This document shows, in pieces, positions 21,545 to 28,889 of a stretch of 30,150 bases of DNA. The stretch's first letter is position 1. Every line of letters starts with the position of its first letter. The notes beneath the pieces were generated by a model. It was given only the letters and a program-made list of their open reading frames with translations, ran no database searches and was not told the DNA's origin. The stretch is taken from the NCBI GenBank assembly GCA_964622915.1, contig CAZUSC010000079.1, forward strand, positions 1 to 30,150, written 5' to 3'. The stretch is from CAZUSC01 sp964622915. Its GTDB lineage: Bacteria; Patescibacteriota; Andersenbacteria; UBA10190. Made by a program: the position numbers and the translations under genes.

Positions 21545-22612
21545 TTACGATCCCGCTCCCAGTAACCCAATCACCAAACCAATAGAGGCGCTCACGGCTG
21601 CTACAATCCAGAAGCGCATGGTCACTTTTGTTTCCGGCCAGCCGAGCGCTTCAAAGTGATGATGAATCGGCGCTGATAAAAAAACTTGCTTGCCCCGGAA
21701 TTTTTTCGACAACACTTGAATGATGACGGACATTGATTCGACAACTAGCGGAAAAGCGATAATGGGCAGGACGAGGGCGGAATTAGTCAGCATGGCGATG
21801 ACGCCCAACGTGGTGCCTAAGCTCATTGCTCCTGTATCCCCCATGAAAAATCGGGCCGGGTAAACGTTAAACCACAAGAAAGCCAGCAGGCCGCCCGCTA
21901 TCGCCGCGCAAAACATCGCTAACTCCACTCGTCCCAAAGCGAACGCCAACGCCGTATAGGCGCCGAACGCGAAAAGCATGATTCCGCCGGCCAATCCATC
22001 CAGACCATCTGATTCATTCACGGAGAAGGCCGTAGCCACAATTACTAACATGAACAGAGGAATATATAACCAGCCAATCTCATAATCACCCACTCCCGGT
22101 ACGTGTATTTGACTCCACTCCAGCTTGTAAAAAAACCACCAGGCACCGAAGGCGGCGACGGCTGTATATAATCCCAAGCGGTGCTTCATGCGCAGCCCCC
22201 CGCCAGCCGCGCCCACTTTACAGACATTAAGATAATCATCGATTAATCCCACAATAGCCGAAGCCACCAAGGCGCCCAGCGGCAGCAAGGTTTGCGGACG
22301 GGTAAGAAAATTCAGGCCGGCAGTTAATGAGGAGGGAATAATCATCGCCAGCAGTGAAAAAAGCACGGCCAGTAATAACACGGTCCCCCAGATAATGATG
22401 CCCCCACCCACCGGTGTGCCCGCCTTGCCGGCATGTAGTTTAGAATAAACGGGGGTTAAGCCGTCATTGCGAATATTTTTTCCAAAGCGATATTTATAGA
22501 GGATTTTTGTTAGTAGTGGCGTCAGCGCCATGGCTGATACGAATGTAATCATGCCAATACCCACCACCCGGGTGACATTAACTACTAGTTCGGGATCAGC
22601 AAAGCGAATCAT
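21545..22612 (-). CDS. mraY: Phospho-N-acetylmuramoyl-pentapeptide transferase
   Basis: MraY transfers phospho-MurNAc-pentapeptide to undecaprenyl phosphate, giving lipid I. A 355-residue polytopic membrane protein with about ten helices. Catalytic motifs: GLIDDYLNV (Asp-Asp), VNESDGLDGLAGG (the NxxDGxDGL loop; the family usually has L-T where E-S is found), FFMGDTGAMSLG and APIHHHFEALGW. Length is normal. It leads the mraY-murD-ftsW-murG-murC block; a heptad array separates it from the carboxypeptidase upstream. Confidence 0.95.
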   Translation of the reverse strand: MIRFADPELVVNVTRVVGIGMITFVSAMALTPLLTKILYKYRFGKNIRNDGLTPVYSKLHAGKAGTPVGGGIIIWGTVLLLAVLFSLLAMIIPSSLTAGLNFLTRPQTLLPLGALVASAIVGLIDDYLNVCKVGAAGGGLRMKHRLGLYTAVAAFGAWWFFYKLEWSQIHVPGVGDYEIGWLYIPLFMLVIVATAFSVNESDGLDGLAGGIMLFAFGAYTALAFALGRVELAMFCAAIAGGLLAFLWFNVYPARFFMGDTGAMSLGTTLGVIAMLTNSALVLPIIAFPLVVESMSVIIQVLSKKFRGKQVFLSAPIHHHFEALGWPETKVTMRFWIVAAVSASIGLVIGLLGAGS

Positions 22613-22617
22613 ATATA

Positions 22618-22666
22618 AGTATCAAGTAGAAAGTATCAAGTAGAAAGTATAAGGTAGTGAGTAGGC
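22618..22666. repeat. Seven-unit heptad array at the carboxypeptidase-mraY junction
   Basis: Units aagtatc, aagtaga, aagtatc, aagtaga, aagtata, aggtagt, gagtagg, exactly 49 bases. It encodes the carboxypeptidase C-terminus (THYLILST) and its stop at 22636-22638, and ends 5 bases from the mraY start. Confidence 0.85.
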
Positions 22667-23547
22667 GGCCAAGTATAGTTGCGCCAAATCCATTCCACTA
22701 ATGTTTTCATGTCTTGGAAGCGTTGCTCGCTGCCTAAAATAACGGCGCCAATTTCCTGGCCATCAGGCCCCGATGTGATAACCGCCAAATTTTCTCCGGC
22801 CTCTGTCGTATAGCCGGTTTTCGCCGCACTGATCGGCATATAAGTACCTAATAATTGGTTGGTGGTCTCGTAGGCACGTCTGCTTCCCTCCTGCGTCACT
22901 AGCAGACCTTTTTTTTGCGACAAGTAAGGTTTTAATACTGGATCAGCGTACACCAACTTTAAAGCTGTTGCCAGGTCCCGCGCCGTGGAATACTGCTCGC
23001 CGCCGGACAGACCGGTGGAGTTAGCTAACTTGGTATTAGACAAACCAAGGGAGGCAGCCTGTTGGCTGGCCGCCTGCGCAAAAGCGTCCTCGGACTGGCT
23101 GGCAGCCACCGCCAAGGTGACCATGGCGTCGTTGGCGGAAGCTATTAATGACGCCGAGAGCAGCTGATCAACTGTAGTATGTTCGCCAACCGGCAGTTTG
23201 ATGTGGGCGCCAAAAGCCTGTGTTTTTTTCACTTCTGGTGGGATGACTACTACTTGGCTCACCGGCAAGCGTGAACGCACGGCCAGTACTGATAACAACT
23301 TACTAAGACTGGCCACCGGCCGGCGCTCGTCAATGTTCTTGCTATATAAAATCTCGTCGCTGGCCATGTCCCACACTAAGGCCGATGCCCCCGTTAGTAC
23401 CACGTCAATCGATGTGCCTTGCAATATTGGGGCATCCGAAGGCGCCTGGGCGCCGCCCACTTCGCTGGCGCTAGTCATACAGGCGGGCAATGGCTGCTGA
23501 ATAAACAGGCAACTAACAGCCACCACTGCTAAATCTAAGATATTCAT
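22636..23547 (-). CDS. D-alanyl-D-alanine carboxypeptidase (peptidase S11)
   Basis: An S11 penicillin-binding protein that trims the terminal D-Ala of pentapeptides outside the membrane. From ATG at 23547 it has 303 residues. The active-site set is complete: SLSK (S80-K83, SxxK), SAN (137-139, SxN) and KTG (243-245). The N-terminus has a hydrophobic stretch (about 3-20) ending L-P-A-C, which could be a lipobox, though no positive charge precedes it. An upstream in-frame TTG (23559) would add four residues. The last eight residues are repeat-encoded, so the ancestral end was probably near RNYTWPP. It lacks the usual C-terminal beta domain of DacA and is short for the family. It sits between scpB and mraY. 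Confidence 0.88.
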   Translation of the reverse strand: MNILDLAVVAVSCLFIQQPLPACMTSASEVGGAQAPSDAPILQGTSIDVVLTGASALVWDMASDEILYSKNIDERRPVASLSKLLSVLAVRSRLPVSQVVVIPPEVKKTQAFGAHIKLPVGEHTTVDQLLSASLIASANDAMVTLAVAASQSEDAFAQAASQQAASLGLSNTKLANSTGLSGGEQYSTARDLATALKLVYADPVLKPYLSQKKGLLVTQEGSRRAYETTNQLLGTYMPISAAKTGYTTEAGENLAVITSGPDGQEIGAVILGSEQRFQDMKTLVEWIWRNYTWPPTHYLILST

Positions 23548-23727
23548 ACCCAGTAACAACTACTTTACCTGGCGACGCGAAGCGAGCCAGTGACTAGTAA
23601 TGTGGTTATCTGTAAAAAATTTGCTCATGGTGTTGAGTTATTGCTTTAAGCATTTTGTCGCCCATCATCCCGCCGATGGCGGGATTGTACCCCTCGGGGC
23701 ACTTTGTAAAGTATTGTTACTGGGCAT
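23546..23727. repeat. 182-bp inverted-terminus spacer between scpB and the carboxypeptidase gene
   Basis: The left end (23546-23568) ATACCCAGTAACAACTACTT plus TAC and the inverted right end (23706-23727) ATGCCCAGTAACAATACTTT plus AC match at 21 positions with one gap. The left end overlaps the carboxypeptidase start codon, and the right end lies 4 bases from the scpB stop. Inside are two hairpins, one at 23569-23590 and one made of CCCGCC-GAT-GGCGGG. No coding frame is apparent. Confidence 0.7.
23569..23590. other. Hairpin with GCGAAGC mini-loop
   Basis: CTGGC pairs with GCCAG, and inside it CGC pairs with GCG around GAA. The central GCGAAGC (23577-23583) is known as an unusually stable DNA mini-hairpin. 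It lies within the inverted-terminus spacer. Confidence 0.45.
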
Positions 23728-23731
23728 AATA

Positions 23732-24262
23732 TTACTGTTTGTTTGCTAGTAGCTGTATCAGGCGCTCATGATTGGATAAACGTTCATAGTCAGGCAGCTG
23801 CTCCCGGCTGCTGATGCCAAGCTGTATCAAGAAATCGATGTTAAGATCGTAAACATATCCGCCACCAGTAGAACGTGACTGGCCAATTAATCCGCGGCTT
23901 TGTAGTTGCCGCAGGGCTGCCCGCGAATCGACACCCCGCAAGACGTCAATCTCGTGCCGAGCAATCGGACCACGATACGCCACAATAGACAGCACCTCCG
24001 CCGCTGCTTTAGACAGCGGCCGGCGTTCCTCTTGATTGAAGGTAGTTAAAAACTCACCGACAGCAGGGCTGGTAGTTAACTGCGCGTCTTTGTCGGTTGT
24101 CACCAATACTAAACCGTGCCCAGCTAATCCTTCCGAAATTTCTTGCAAGTAGGCGGGAATGTTAGCCAGCGGCTCGTTTGTCAACTGTGCCAACTCCTTT
24201 AAGCTGACCGCCTCGCCCGCTGTGAGCAAAAGCGCTTCAATTTGTTGGGATTTAATATTCAT
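23732..24262 (-). CDS. scpB: Segregation and condensation protein B
   Basis: ScpB is the winged-helix (kite) subunit of the SMC-ScpAB chromosome condensation complex. A 176-residue protein with IEALLLTAGEAVSLKELAQL at the N-terminus and the family signature AAEVLSIVAYRGPIARHEID followed by VLRGVDSRAALRQLQSRGLI. Length is normal. It follows scpA by 14 bases. Confidence 0.93.
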   Translation of the reverse strand: MNIKSQQIEALLLTAGEAVSLKELAQLTNEPLANIPAYLQEISEGLAGHGLVLVTTDKDAQLTTSPAVGEFLTTFNQEERRPLSKAAAEVLSIVAYRGPIARHEIDVLRGVDSRAALRQLQSRGLIGQSRSTGGGYVYDLNIDFLIQLGISSREQLPDYERLSNHERLIQLLANKQ

Positions 24263-24276
24263 TATGATTCGTCAAC

Positions 24277-25032
24277 CTAGCGAACGGCGCGCCCCTCGAA
24301 TCCTTTAGGGCGACTCTGCTTTAATCGCATGGATCGCAGATTGACAGTAATATTGTCGAAAGGCTGCACCTGGTCAAGGTCAACGTGTTTTCTCTTGGCC
24401 AGCTCCAGAACGGCTAAAAACGAAACGGCCGTATCCTGCCGGCTATAACCGCCGACCGCTTCCTGAAAAATAAGGCGTTGTACTTTTTTCATGCGGCCAG
24501 TAAATAAAGTAATACATTCTTGCAATGACCGGCCAAAAACAGTTAAATGTGCCTGCGGATGAATTGGCTTGGGCAGTCGGGCGATTACCTGCTCTAGCAG
24601 GTCTGCCAAGTCTTTCGCCGCTATGCTCGGCCAATGGGCGGGCGTCTGTTCACGAATTGTTTCCCGCGCCCAAAAACCGGCTGGTATTAGAGACTTTAAT
24701 TGAAAGTTTTGCCTAATTTGTTCAGCCTGCTGCCGGTAAAGCTGATATATGCGCAGACGATCAGTAAGCTGTTCGACCTCCTCTTCTTCCTCGGCTGTTA
24801 AATTAGGCAGCAGTTGCCGCACTTTTATTAGCAGCAGCGTGGAGGCCGTGACTAAAAAATCACCCTTCAGGCCGCCAGTTAAATCATGCTCTTTTAGATA
24901 ACCCAGAAAGTCATCCGTGATTGTGCTTAACGATATTGCCGATAAATCAAGGCGCCGCGCCCGCGCCAGCTCCACTAACAGGTCAAATGGCCCCTCAAAA
25001 TTTTCTAATTTAATTCCCGGTAACCGATTCAC
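24277..25032 (-). CDS. scpA: Segregation and condensation protein A
   Basis: ScpA is the kleisin that bridges the SMC dimer. A 251-residue protein with LENFEGPFDLLVELARARRLDLSAIS (N-terminal SMC-neck part), FLVTASTLLLIKVRQLLP, an acidic EEEEEVEQL stretch and a C-terminal winged helix (VSFLAVLELAKRKHVDLDQVQPF). Length is normal. smc itself is not in this window. Confidence 0.93.
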   Translation of the reverse strand: MNRLPGIKLENFEGPFDLLVELARARRLDLSAISLSTITDDFLGYLKEHDLTGGLKGDFLVTASTLLLIKVRQLLPNLTAEEEEEVEQLTDRLRIYQLYRQQAEQIRQNFQLKSLIPAGFWARETIREQTPAHWPSIAAKDLADLLEQVIARLPKPIHPQAHLTVFGRSLQECITLFTGRMKKVQRLIFQEAVGGYSRQDTAVSFLAVLELAKRKHVDLDQVQPFDNITVNLRSMRLKQSRPKGFEGRAVR

Positions 25033-25116
25033 AGTGCCAGATTACAACTTCTGGCGTTTTTTGACCAGAAAACATCGTGTTGGCAGGTTTTAGTGTTGCT
25101 GGATTCAAGTTTCTCA

Positions 25117-25205
25117 CCGCATATATTTTGCTGTCCTATTTTTACAATGCAAATTTTCACATTAAGGAGTCCCGCTAGCAGCTACGGCCAGCAAAATATA
25201 TGTGG
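25117..25205 (+). other. Structured element, copy B: 49-nt conserved core inside pairing arms
   Basis: Arms 25117-25136 and 25186-25205 are inverse to each other, with a perfect 14-bp CATATATTTTGCTG/CAGCAAAATATATG stem extended by CC/GG pairs. Between them the 49-nt core (25137-25185, ending TAAGGAGTCCCGCTAGCAGC and then TAC) is 46/49 identical to the inverse of 7559-7607. The core faces the plus strand, opposite to the flanking genes. No coding frame or known RNA family was recognised. Confidence 0.75.
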
Positions 25206-25315
25206 TTCGAACAACAGCAGCTAACTACACAGCGGGTGACGCTCCGGGAGTCCCCCGCCGCGCGCACGCTAGGAGCACGGTGCGGGTGCAGGACCAGGCA
25301 GGACCCGCCTCGTCA
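25206..25315. other. GC-rich non-coding stretch
   Basis: Roughly 110 bases, strongly GC-rich from about 25238, between the structured element and the end of a glycosyltransferase. It contains short self-complementary parts (CTCCGGGAG; GCGGGT with ACCCGC) and a GCAGGACC direct repeat. No ORF, tRNA or T-run terminator was found. It may be part of an RNA with the element at 25117. Confidence 0.4.
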
Positions 25316-26161
25316 TTATTTTGCGGGATCTGGCGCGAATAATTTATTACTGTCAGCTGATGTAACTGGTAGCGGTTGACTGCGGTATTTCCAAAAATAT
25401 TTTAGGGCAGATTTAATGTGTTCTCTGGCCGGACGACTGCTAAATAGGCTTGCCCACGATCCGCGTCGACTGCTCTGTTGGTAATAATGAGAAAATACGG
25501 CTTGTGGCACATAAACCACCCGCCAGCCCGCTTGCCACATTCTCCGGCACCAATCTACATCTTCAAAGTACATAAAAAATCTTTCGTCCATCCCTCCTAC
25601 TTTTTTCACCGCCTGCGCCCGTACCGCCATGCAAGCTCCAAGTAACCACTCGACATCCCGTACCGATCGATGATCGAAATCTTTCATTAGAAAGCGAGCC
25701 ACTTCTGCCTGCCCTACCCTACTCTGCCCGATCCAGCTGCGACGATAAATGACGGTCATTAATCGATAAAATCTAAAACACGAATACTGCAATTTACGAT
25801 TAGGCGAAATTAATTTACCGCCGCTCATTCCAACCGTAGGATTCTTGTCCATGAATTCAATCAAGGCACTGACTGATCGGCGCAGCGCAATCATATCGGG
25901 ATTGAGAATGAGATAATATTCTCCCTTAGCCTCTTTGAGCGCGGTGTTGACTCCGGCGGCCAACCCCACGTTACGCGGATTAGCAATTACCTTTATTTCC
26001 GGGTAATCCGAGCGCAAGAAAGCCACACTTTCATCGGGCGAAGCATTATCCACGACGATTATTTCTGTTCGATTAGGTAAATCTTGAGCTAACAAAGACT
26101 CGATCAGTTCACTGGTTACGGCTCGAGTGTTATAATTGACAATAATGATAGACAATTTCAT
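25316..26161 (-). CDS. Family 2 glycosyltransferase
   Basis: A 281-residue GT-A fold enzyme of the GT2/WbbL-like type, likely transferring a sugar to a surface glycan or lipid intermediate. Motifs: SIIIVNYNTRAVTSELIESL, EIIVVDNASPDESV (nucleotide side), NVGLAAGVNTAL, YLILNPDMIAL (metal-binding N-P-D), LLGACMAVRAQAV and FFMYFEDVDWCRRMWQAGW. No membrane helix is evident. Donor and acceptor cannot be inferred. It overlaps the previous glycosyltransferase by 4 bases (ATGA), so the two are probably co-translated. Confidence 0.85.
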   Translation of the reverse strand: MKLSIIIVNYNTRAVTSELIESLLAQDLPNRTEIIVVDNASPDESVAFLRSDYPEIKVIANPRNVGLAAGVNTALKEAKGEYYLILNPDMIALRRSVSALIEFMDKNPTVGMSGGKLISPNRKLQYSCFRFYRLMTVIYRRSWIGQSRVGQAEVARFLMKDFDHRSVRDVEWLLGACMAVRAQAVKKVGGMDERFFMYFEDVDWCRRMWQAGWRVVYVPQAVFSHYYQQSSRRGSWASLFSSRPAREHIKSALKYFWKYRSQPLPVTSADSNKLFAPDPAK

Positions 26162-27135
26162 AATGGCTGATTTCTACTGTTAACCCTCTTTTTTAGCATA
26201 ATTGGAATTCCGCGCAAGACTTCTGGCCAAACGGTTAACAGGGGCGGGTAGATAACAGACAGGCCGACAAAATAGGCCAGGCGCAGCGCGATGAACAAAT
26301 CGTATCTAACCTCATCGGCCAGACTCATGTTTTTAATGAGCATCCACACGTAGTTACGCAGCGAGTATCGAGTGCGGGGGGTCTGCAAGCGTTTATAAAG
26401 GCCGCGGGCTTTAAGTGCCCATGGTAAGCGGCCGCGTTGGCCTAGTGTGCGGTGGTGTTCGCCCATTAAAACGGGTTGGTAGAAAGCCTTCCAACCAGCC
26501 CGCGCCAGCCGCCAGCCTAAATCAACATCCTCTTTATAGGCAAAAAAATCATTGTCGAAAACTTCTAATCCCACCTCGGCATTATTTTTATACTGAACCT
26601 GCCGGAGCGCACTCATTCTGTACAAACCGCAGGCACCGGTTACAGCAATTATTTGCGCCCGGTGATCATATTGACCGGTATCTGTATGTCCGGCGCCGCG
26701 CTCGCGACCGTTTCGGGTCAAGGTCAGTTCAATCCCAGCCGAGTCAATAGTATTCGGTTCCGCTGCCCGCACTAGCTTTCCTTGCACAGCCGCTATTTTA
26801 GGGTCCTGGAAGGTCTGCAATAACTTTTCTATGGCTGGCCAGATAATTTGCACGTCAGGATCATGCGTCAGAACAAAATCAGTCGTGCATCTAGCAAATC
26901 CAATGTTGTGCGCGCGAGCAAACCCAACGTTGTGTGGCAACTCGATGACTTCTGCTTGCGGTAGCATTTTCCTTATAATTGAGACCGAATGATCGGATGA
27001 GTTGTTATCAATGTAACGAATAATTGCTGCTCCAGCCCGCACTGCTTGTAAGGCTCTGGCCGCAGCTTCAAGGTACTCGGCGCTATTCCAGCCGACTATT
27101 TGGATGGTGAGTTGAGGAGTTTTTGTGGTCAGCAT
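26158..27135 (-). CDS. Family 2 glycosyltransferase
   Basis: A 325-residue GT2 enzyme: LTIQIVGWNSAEYLEAAARAL, YIDNNSSDHSVSII, HNVGFARAHNIGFA, FVLTHDPDVQI (D-P-D), VTGACGLYRMSAL and DFFAYKEDVDLGWRLARAGW. The C-terminal part (about 270-310) has a hydrophobic stretch (YDLFIALRLAYFVGLSVIYPPLL) that may sit at the membrane. It is related in layout to its downstream neighbour but clearly diverged. Together they suggest surface polysaccharide synthesis. It is divergent from the MurF-like gene. Confidence 0.85.
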   Translation of the reverse strand: MLTTKTPQLTIQIVGWNSAEYLEAAARALQAVRAGAAIIRYIDNNSSDHSVSIIRKMLPQAEVIELPHNVGFARAHNIGFARCTTDFVLTHDPDVQIIWPAIEKLLQTFQDPKIAAVQGKLVRAAEPNTIDSAGIELTLTRNGRERGAGHTDTGQYDHRAQIIAVTGACGLYRMSALRQVQYKNNAEVGLEVFDNDFFAYKEDVDLGWRLARAGWKAFYQPVLMGEHHRTLGQRGRLPWALKARGLYKRLQTPRTRYSLRNYVWMLIKNMSLADEVRYDLFIALRLAYFVGLSVIYPPLLTVWPEVLRGIPIMLKKRVNSRNQPL

Positions 27136-27142
27136 AATTTTA

Positions 27143-27160
27143 TATCAACTTAGGTTGATA
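27143..27160. promoter_or_regulatory. Perfect 7-bp palindrome upstream of the glycosyltransferase pair
   Basis: TATCAAC and GTTGATA pair around TTAG, 8 bases before the glycosyltransferase start and inside the divergent intergenic region. It may be an operator or an mRNA hairpin at the ribosome binding site; no regulator can be named. Confidence 0.4.
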
Positions 27161-27180
27161 CTTCCTTAAAGCACTGATGG

Positions 27181-27208
27181 GAAATCAGAAAATAGAAAAA
27201 AGAAATTT
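27181..27208. repeat. GAAAATA heptad array
   Basis: Four units in register: gaaatca, gaaaata, gaaaaaa, gaaattt. The same unit type recurs at 30118-30145. Confidence 0.7.
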
Positions 27209-27218
27209 TTCATTGCAC

Positions 27219-27246
27219 CATTCCTTATTCATCATTCCTCATTCGC
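27219..27246. repeat. CATTCCT heptad array
   Basis: Four units in register: cattcct, tattcat, cattcct, cattcgc. This is a different family from the neighbouring GAAAATA array, in the same 164-bp divergent intergenic region. Confidence 0.75.
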
Positions 27247-27299
27247 TTTTTCCAAAAGCTTTTTGCGGCATTTCATTTTAAGATTACTGTATCTCTATC

Positions 27300-28889
27300 A
27301 TGATAGACGTATTAGTATCCAATTTAGTCGGACTAACCGTAGCAGCTCTCACTACTTCATCGCAAGTGACTCTTTGGCAACGCAAGGAATATCGCTGGGA
27401 TCGGCTGTCCGCTGATCTTAAATCCAGCGAAACTTGGCCGCCGACGTATTATTGGTTATTAGCGGCTTATAGCGCGGTAGCGGTGGGCTGGCTGGCGGTC
27501 ATTTTTGGCCAAACAACTGCAGCTGCTTTCTTGGGCTGGGCCGCCCTGGTATGTTTGCTTATTTTTCATTTAATTCGGATCTTTCGACAAGGCATCTGGC
27601 GTCCCCGGCCAACCGCCAAGGCTATGCTTTTGGTAATTGTCATGACGGGGTTGAGTGCCGGCTTGGCCGCCGCGCTTTATATACATAATTTTGCGCCCGG
27701 ATTGCAATGGGCCACCCTGATTTTCTTTTTGCCGATGATTGCGGCGGCGGCTGTCGGCCTCATTAATATTCCAGCCTACTTTGTAAAGCAATCTATTATT
27801 AAGCAAGCGCAGCGTCTAAGGAGTTCATTACCAGACTTAGTGGCCGTGGGCATTACCGGCAGTTATGGTAAAACCTCTACTAAACACTTCTTGCAACAAA
27901 TACTTGCTGGCGGGCAGCGGGCCAGTGCCGTGAGCGCCGAGCATCGCAATGCTGCATTTACCATCGCGGCCGATATGCGCCATCAACTCAAGCCTGGTTT
28001 GGATATTTACGTCGCAGAAATGGGTGCCTATAAACGCGGCGACATTGCCGCGCTGGCGCGACTTGTTAAGCCCCAGATCGGAGTGATCACTGCCATTGGC
28101 AATCAGCATCTGTCTTTATTTGGCTCACAGCAGAATATCGCAGAGGCAAAATGGGAATTGATTGCCGGTTTGCAGTCGCCAGCCATCGCTGTTTTGAATC
28201 AGGACGATGAAACGCTGGTGGCCAAAGCTAAAAACTTTAAGGGCCGAACACTCTGGTATTCCCTGCAAAAGCCAGCGGATGTTTGGGCCGCCAACCTGCA
28301 ATTAGGAATTGATAAGTCAACTTTCGTGCTACACATCGGCGATTGGAAAAAAGCGATAACAGTGCCCATTATCAGCCGCGGGTTAGTGATCAGTCTGTTA
28401 GCGGCTGTGGCCACGGCCCAGGCGTTGCAGATTCCGCCTGCGCAAATTTTTCAAAAGCTGAACAATCTGCAATCGTTTCCCCGAACAATGCAGCCACGGC
28501 GCGGTAAAAAAAACGCCTTGATTATCGATGACAGTTATTCCGCTAGCGAGGCCAGTGTTATAAATGCCCTGGATTACTTGCGCAGGTTTCCTAGTGCGGA
28601 TAAACGTTTTGTTATGGTACCCGTCATTGAGCTGGGGCAGGAAGCCGTTGCGGTGCATCAGAAAATTGGCGAGCAACTGGCTAAATCAGACGCTCGAGTT
28701 TATGTCTATGGTTCCGCTTTTAAAAAACAGCTGGCTGTTGCCGCCGGGCGTAGCATGACATGGGAAACGGACCCCCACCGCTTGGCTCAAAAGGTGGGCG
28801 AGAATCTAAGTGCCGAAAGTGTGGTGGTACTTGAAGGCCGTCTGCCCGCGGTGGTACTTAAGGCAGTGTTAAACTCAACTACAGCCTAA
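27300..28889 (+). CDS. Membrane-anchored MurF-like Mur ligase
   Basis: A 529-residue fusion. Residues 1-165 hold about four or five hydrophobic segments (near 51-70, 75-94, 108-128, 138-160). Residues about 180-525 are a Mur ligase: VAVGITGSYGKTSTKHFL (P-loop 184-194), YVAEMGAYKRGDI, TAIGNQHLSLFGSQQNIAEAKWE and IIDDSYSASEASVINALDYL. These match MurF (NHL..FGS..AKxE and DDSYNA-like motifs), the enzyme that adds D-Ala-D-Ala. Standard MurF has an N-terminal UDP-binding domain and no membrane domain; here that domain is replaced by the hydrophobic region, so the substrate may be lipid-linked or otherwise different. It shares one base (TAATG) with the aminotransferase gene downstream. Confidence 0.85.
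   Translation: MIDVLVSNLVGLTVAALTTSSQVTLWQRKEYRWDRLSADLKSSETWPPTYYWLLAAYSAVAVGWLAVIFGQTTAAAFLGWAALVCLLIFHLIRIFRQGIWRPRPTAKAMLLVIVMTGLSAGLAAALYIHNFAPGLQWATLIFFLPMIAAAAVGLINIPAYFVKQSIIKQAQRLRSSLPDLVAVGITGSYGKTSTKHFLQQILAGGQRASAVSAEHRNAAFTIAADMRHQLKPGLDIYVAEMGAYKRGDIAALARLVKPQIGVITAIGNQHLSLFGSQQNIAEAKWELIAGLQSPAIAVLNQDDETLVAKAKNFKGRTLWYSLQKPADVWAANLQLGIDKSTFVLHIGDWKKAITVPIISRGLVISLLAAVATAQALQIPPAQIFQKLNNLQSFPRTMQPRRGKKNALIIDDSYSASEASVINALDYLRRFPSADKRFVMVPVIELGQEAVAVHQKIGEQLAKSDARVYVYGSAFKKQLAVAAGRSMTWETDPHRLAQKVGENLSAESVVVLEGRLPAVVLKAVLNSTTA

Noticed and set aside
25201..25220. tRNA T-arm-like GGTTCGAAC
   Set aside because: The 5-bp stem needed around the loop does not pair, and no acceptor or anticodon arm is found at tRNA spacing.
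25206..25312. SRP RNA, tmRNA or RNase P RNA
   Set aside because: The diagnostic SRP GGAAGCAGCC-type loop, the tmRNA alanine-like ends and tag frame, and RNase P conserved blocks were not seen on either strand.
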